Source: Fragilaria radians (Eukaryota > Bacillariophyta > Fragilariophyceae > Fragilariales > Fragilariaceae). Taken from it: 30,714 bases of DNA. The position numbers and the translations under genes were made by a program. Below are positions 30,054 to 30,714 of the stretch, in pieces. The stretch is taken from the NCBI GenBank assembly GCA_900642245.1, contig CAAAJI010000196.1, forward strand, positions 14,195 to 44,908, read 5' to 3'. Below the pieces are notes generated by a model. That model was not told where the DNA came from. It was given only the letters and a program-made list of their open reading frames with translations, and did no database searches. The number at the start of each line of letters is the position of its first letter. Within the stretch, counting starts at the first letter, position 1.

Positions 30054-30123
30054 AATGTAGGACTCGAACCCAGAGCATCGCGATTACTTGACAGTACTCA
30101 ACCAGTCCACTTCCAACTGGTGA
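30054..30123 (-). repeat. tRNA-like sequence with Pol III A and B boxes (possible SINE head)
   Basis: On the minus strand a perfect B box GGTTCGAGTCC lies at 30060-30070 and an A-box-like TGGTTGAGTACTG at 30092-30104, spaced as in a tRNA gene. The T stem pairs at only four of five positions and no acceptor stem can be formed with the flanks, so it is not a functional tRNA. It sits right at the truncated end of the Copia fragment. A tRNA-derived SINE or a tRNA pseudogene are both possible. Confidence 0.4.
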
Positions 30124-30137
30124 CACTAAAATATATA

Positions 30138-30714
30138 AAAAATCACAATGTGTAAAATCATAAGTATACCAGTAATAGATCTTCTAGTTACTAAATCATG
30201 TGCATGATCTGCATCCACATAGACTGTCATCCGGACTTTTGGTCCCTTTGACATAGGAAGGTTATTTTGGAATTTCTTCTTCAGCATCTGGATAGAAATC
30301 TTTCCTCTCAACAGGGTATTAGGAGTGATCTGGGTATGCTGTATCAATTATGTCTTCACTTCGGAAAGGTCTTAAGGTAAGCTAGAATTCTCTTAACAGC
30401 CTTCAAATGTCCTTCTCTAGGTGCCATGTTGAGCCTACTCATTGCAGAAGTGGCATTGGCAATATCAAACCTTCCTTAGACAATTATCCAAATACAACAT
30501 TCAATTATAGATCCATACTTAGCTGGATCTTCATCGGTACAGAATGGTGTGTCATCTATTTCTGGATTATACCCTTCACTCTTGGGAGTTTTGATGGGCT
30601 TTAGCCCCTTGCCAAAAAGGTTTTCAAACTTAGGAATGACATTCTAGATATATGTTCTGGCTGAGATAGCTAATCCTAAACCTTGATTCTTCCATGCATC
30701 ACCAAGAAATACCA
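30138..30714 (-). mobile_element. Ty1/Copia retrotransposon pol fragment (reverse transcriptase end and RNase H), decayed
   Basis: Reading the minus strand from the window edge: NQGLGLAISARTYI, FGKGLKPIKTP, then after a stop GRFDIANATSAMSRLNMAPR and EGHLKAVKRILAYLKTFP, and after a frameshift KGPKVRMTVYVDADHAHD followed by LVTRRSITGI. These are the end of the Copia reverse transcriptase and the start of RNase H, with the DAD catalytic region visible. Several stops and frameshifts are present, and similarity ends at about 30138 before the rest of RNase H and any LTR. The KGPKVRMTVYVDADHAHD form is one I associate with diatom Copia elements. The rest of the element would lie to the right of the window. 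Confidence 0.85.

Noticed and set aside
30054..30123. Functional tRNA gene on the minus strand
   Set aside because: The B box is good but no acceptor stem forms and the T stem has a mismatch.

Overview
The window reads as eukaryotic nuclear DNA, most likely from a diatom or a related stramenopile alga. This is inferred from three things: AT-rich sequence with short GT-AG introns (67 to 107 nt, plus one of 384 nt); conserved eukaryotic genes (CCR4-NOT subunit 11, a C3HC zinc-finger protein of the ZC3HC1/NIPA family, cathepsin Z-like protease, UPF1-like helicase, six-helix cation channel); and a Copia fragment whose RNase H segment resembles elements I associate with diatoms. No species can be named from sequence alone.

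Layout. Positions 1-744 hold the 3' end of a voltage-gated cation channel (+). 2303-3535 is a two-exon ZC3HC1-like gene (+). It converges with an intact CNOT11 gene (-, 3646-5100), which shares a 249-bp divergent promoter with a membrane-anchored sulfotransferase (+, 5350-6660). A Sel1-repeat gene (-, 7574-8798) follows, broken by a cluster of indels, and then about 3.5 kb of non-coding repeat (called R-A here). An intact three-exon SF1 helicase (-, 13289-16025) and the C-terminal exons of a cathepsin Z-like protease (-, 16701-17139) lead to a 20-N assembly gap. To the right of the gap the same order recurs: sulfotransferase copy B (5' end lost in the gap), intact Sel1 copy B (-, 18990-20210), a shortened repeat R-B, a decayed hAT transposon (about 22255-23730), and a second cathepsin copy cut down to its N-terminal exons (-, 23810-24303). 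After 2 kb of featureless DNA comes a third repeat R-C (26300-29720), then a tRNA-like Pol III promoter fragment and a decayed Copia pol fragment that runs off the window.

The simplest reading is one ancestral unit (sulfotransferase, Sel1, R, cathepsin) present twice in direct orientation, with a partial third copy (R-C). The helicase gene sits between R and cathepsin in unit 1 and the hAT element sits at the same place in unit 2. Because an N gap joins the two units, an assembly artefact (two haplotypes placed end to end) is a serious alternative to a true tandem duplication.

The left 6.7 kb is ordinary gene-dense sequence; the right 24 kb is a repeat-rich, decaying region. I see no CRISPR array and no operon-like system. 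The most unusual items are the segmental duplication with its paired decay and insertion events, the intact divergent SF1 helicase that at first looks broken but is restored by two short introns, and the three-copy R repeat of unknown nature.
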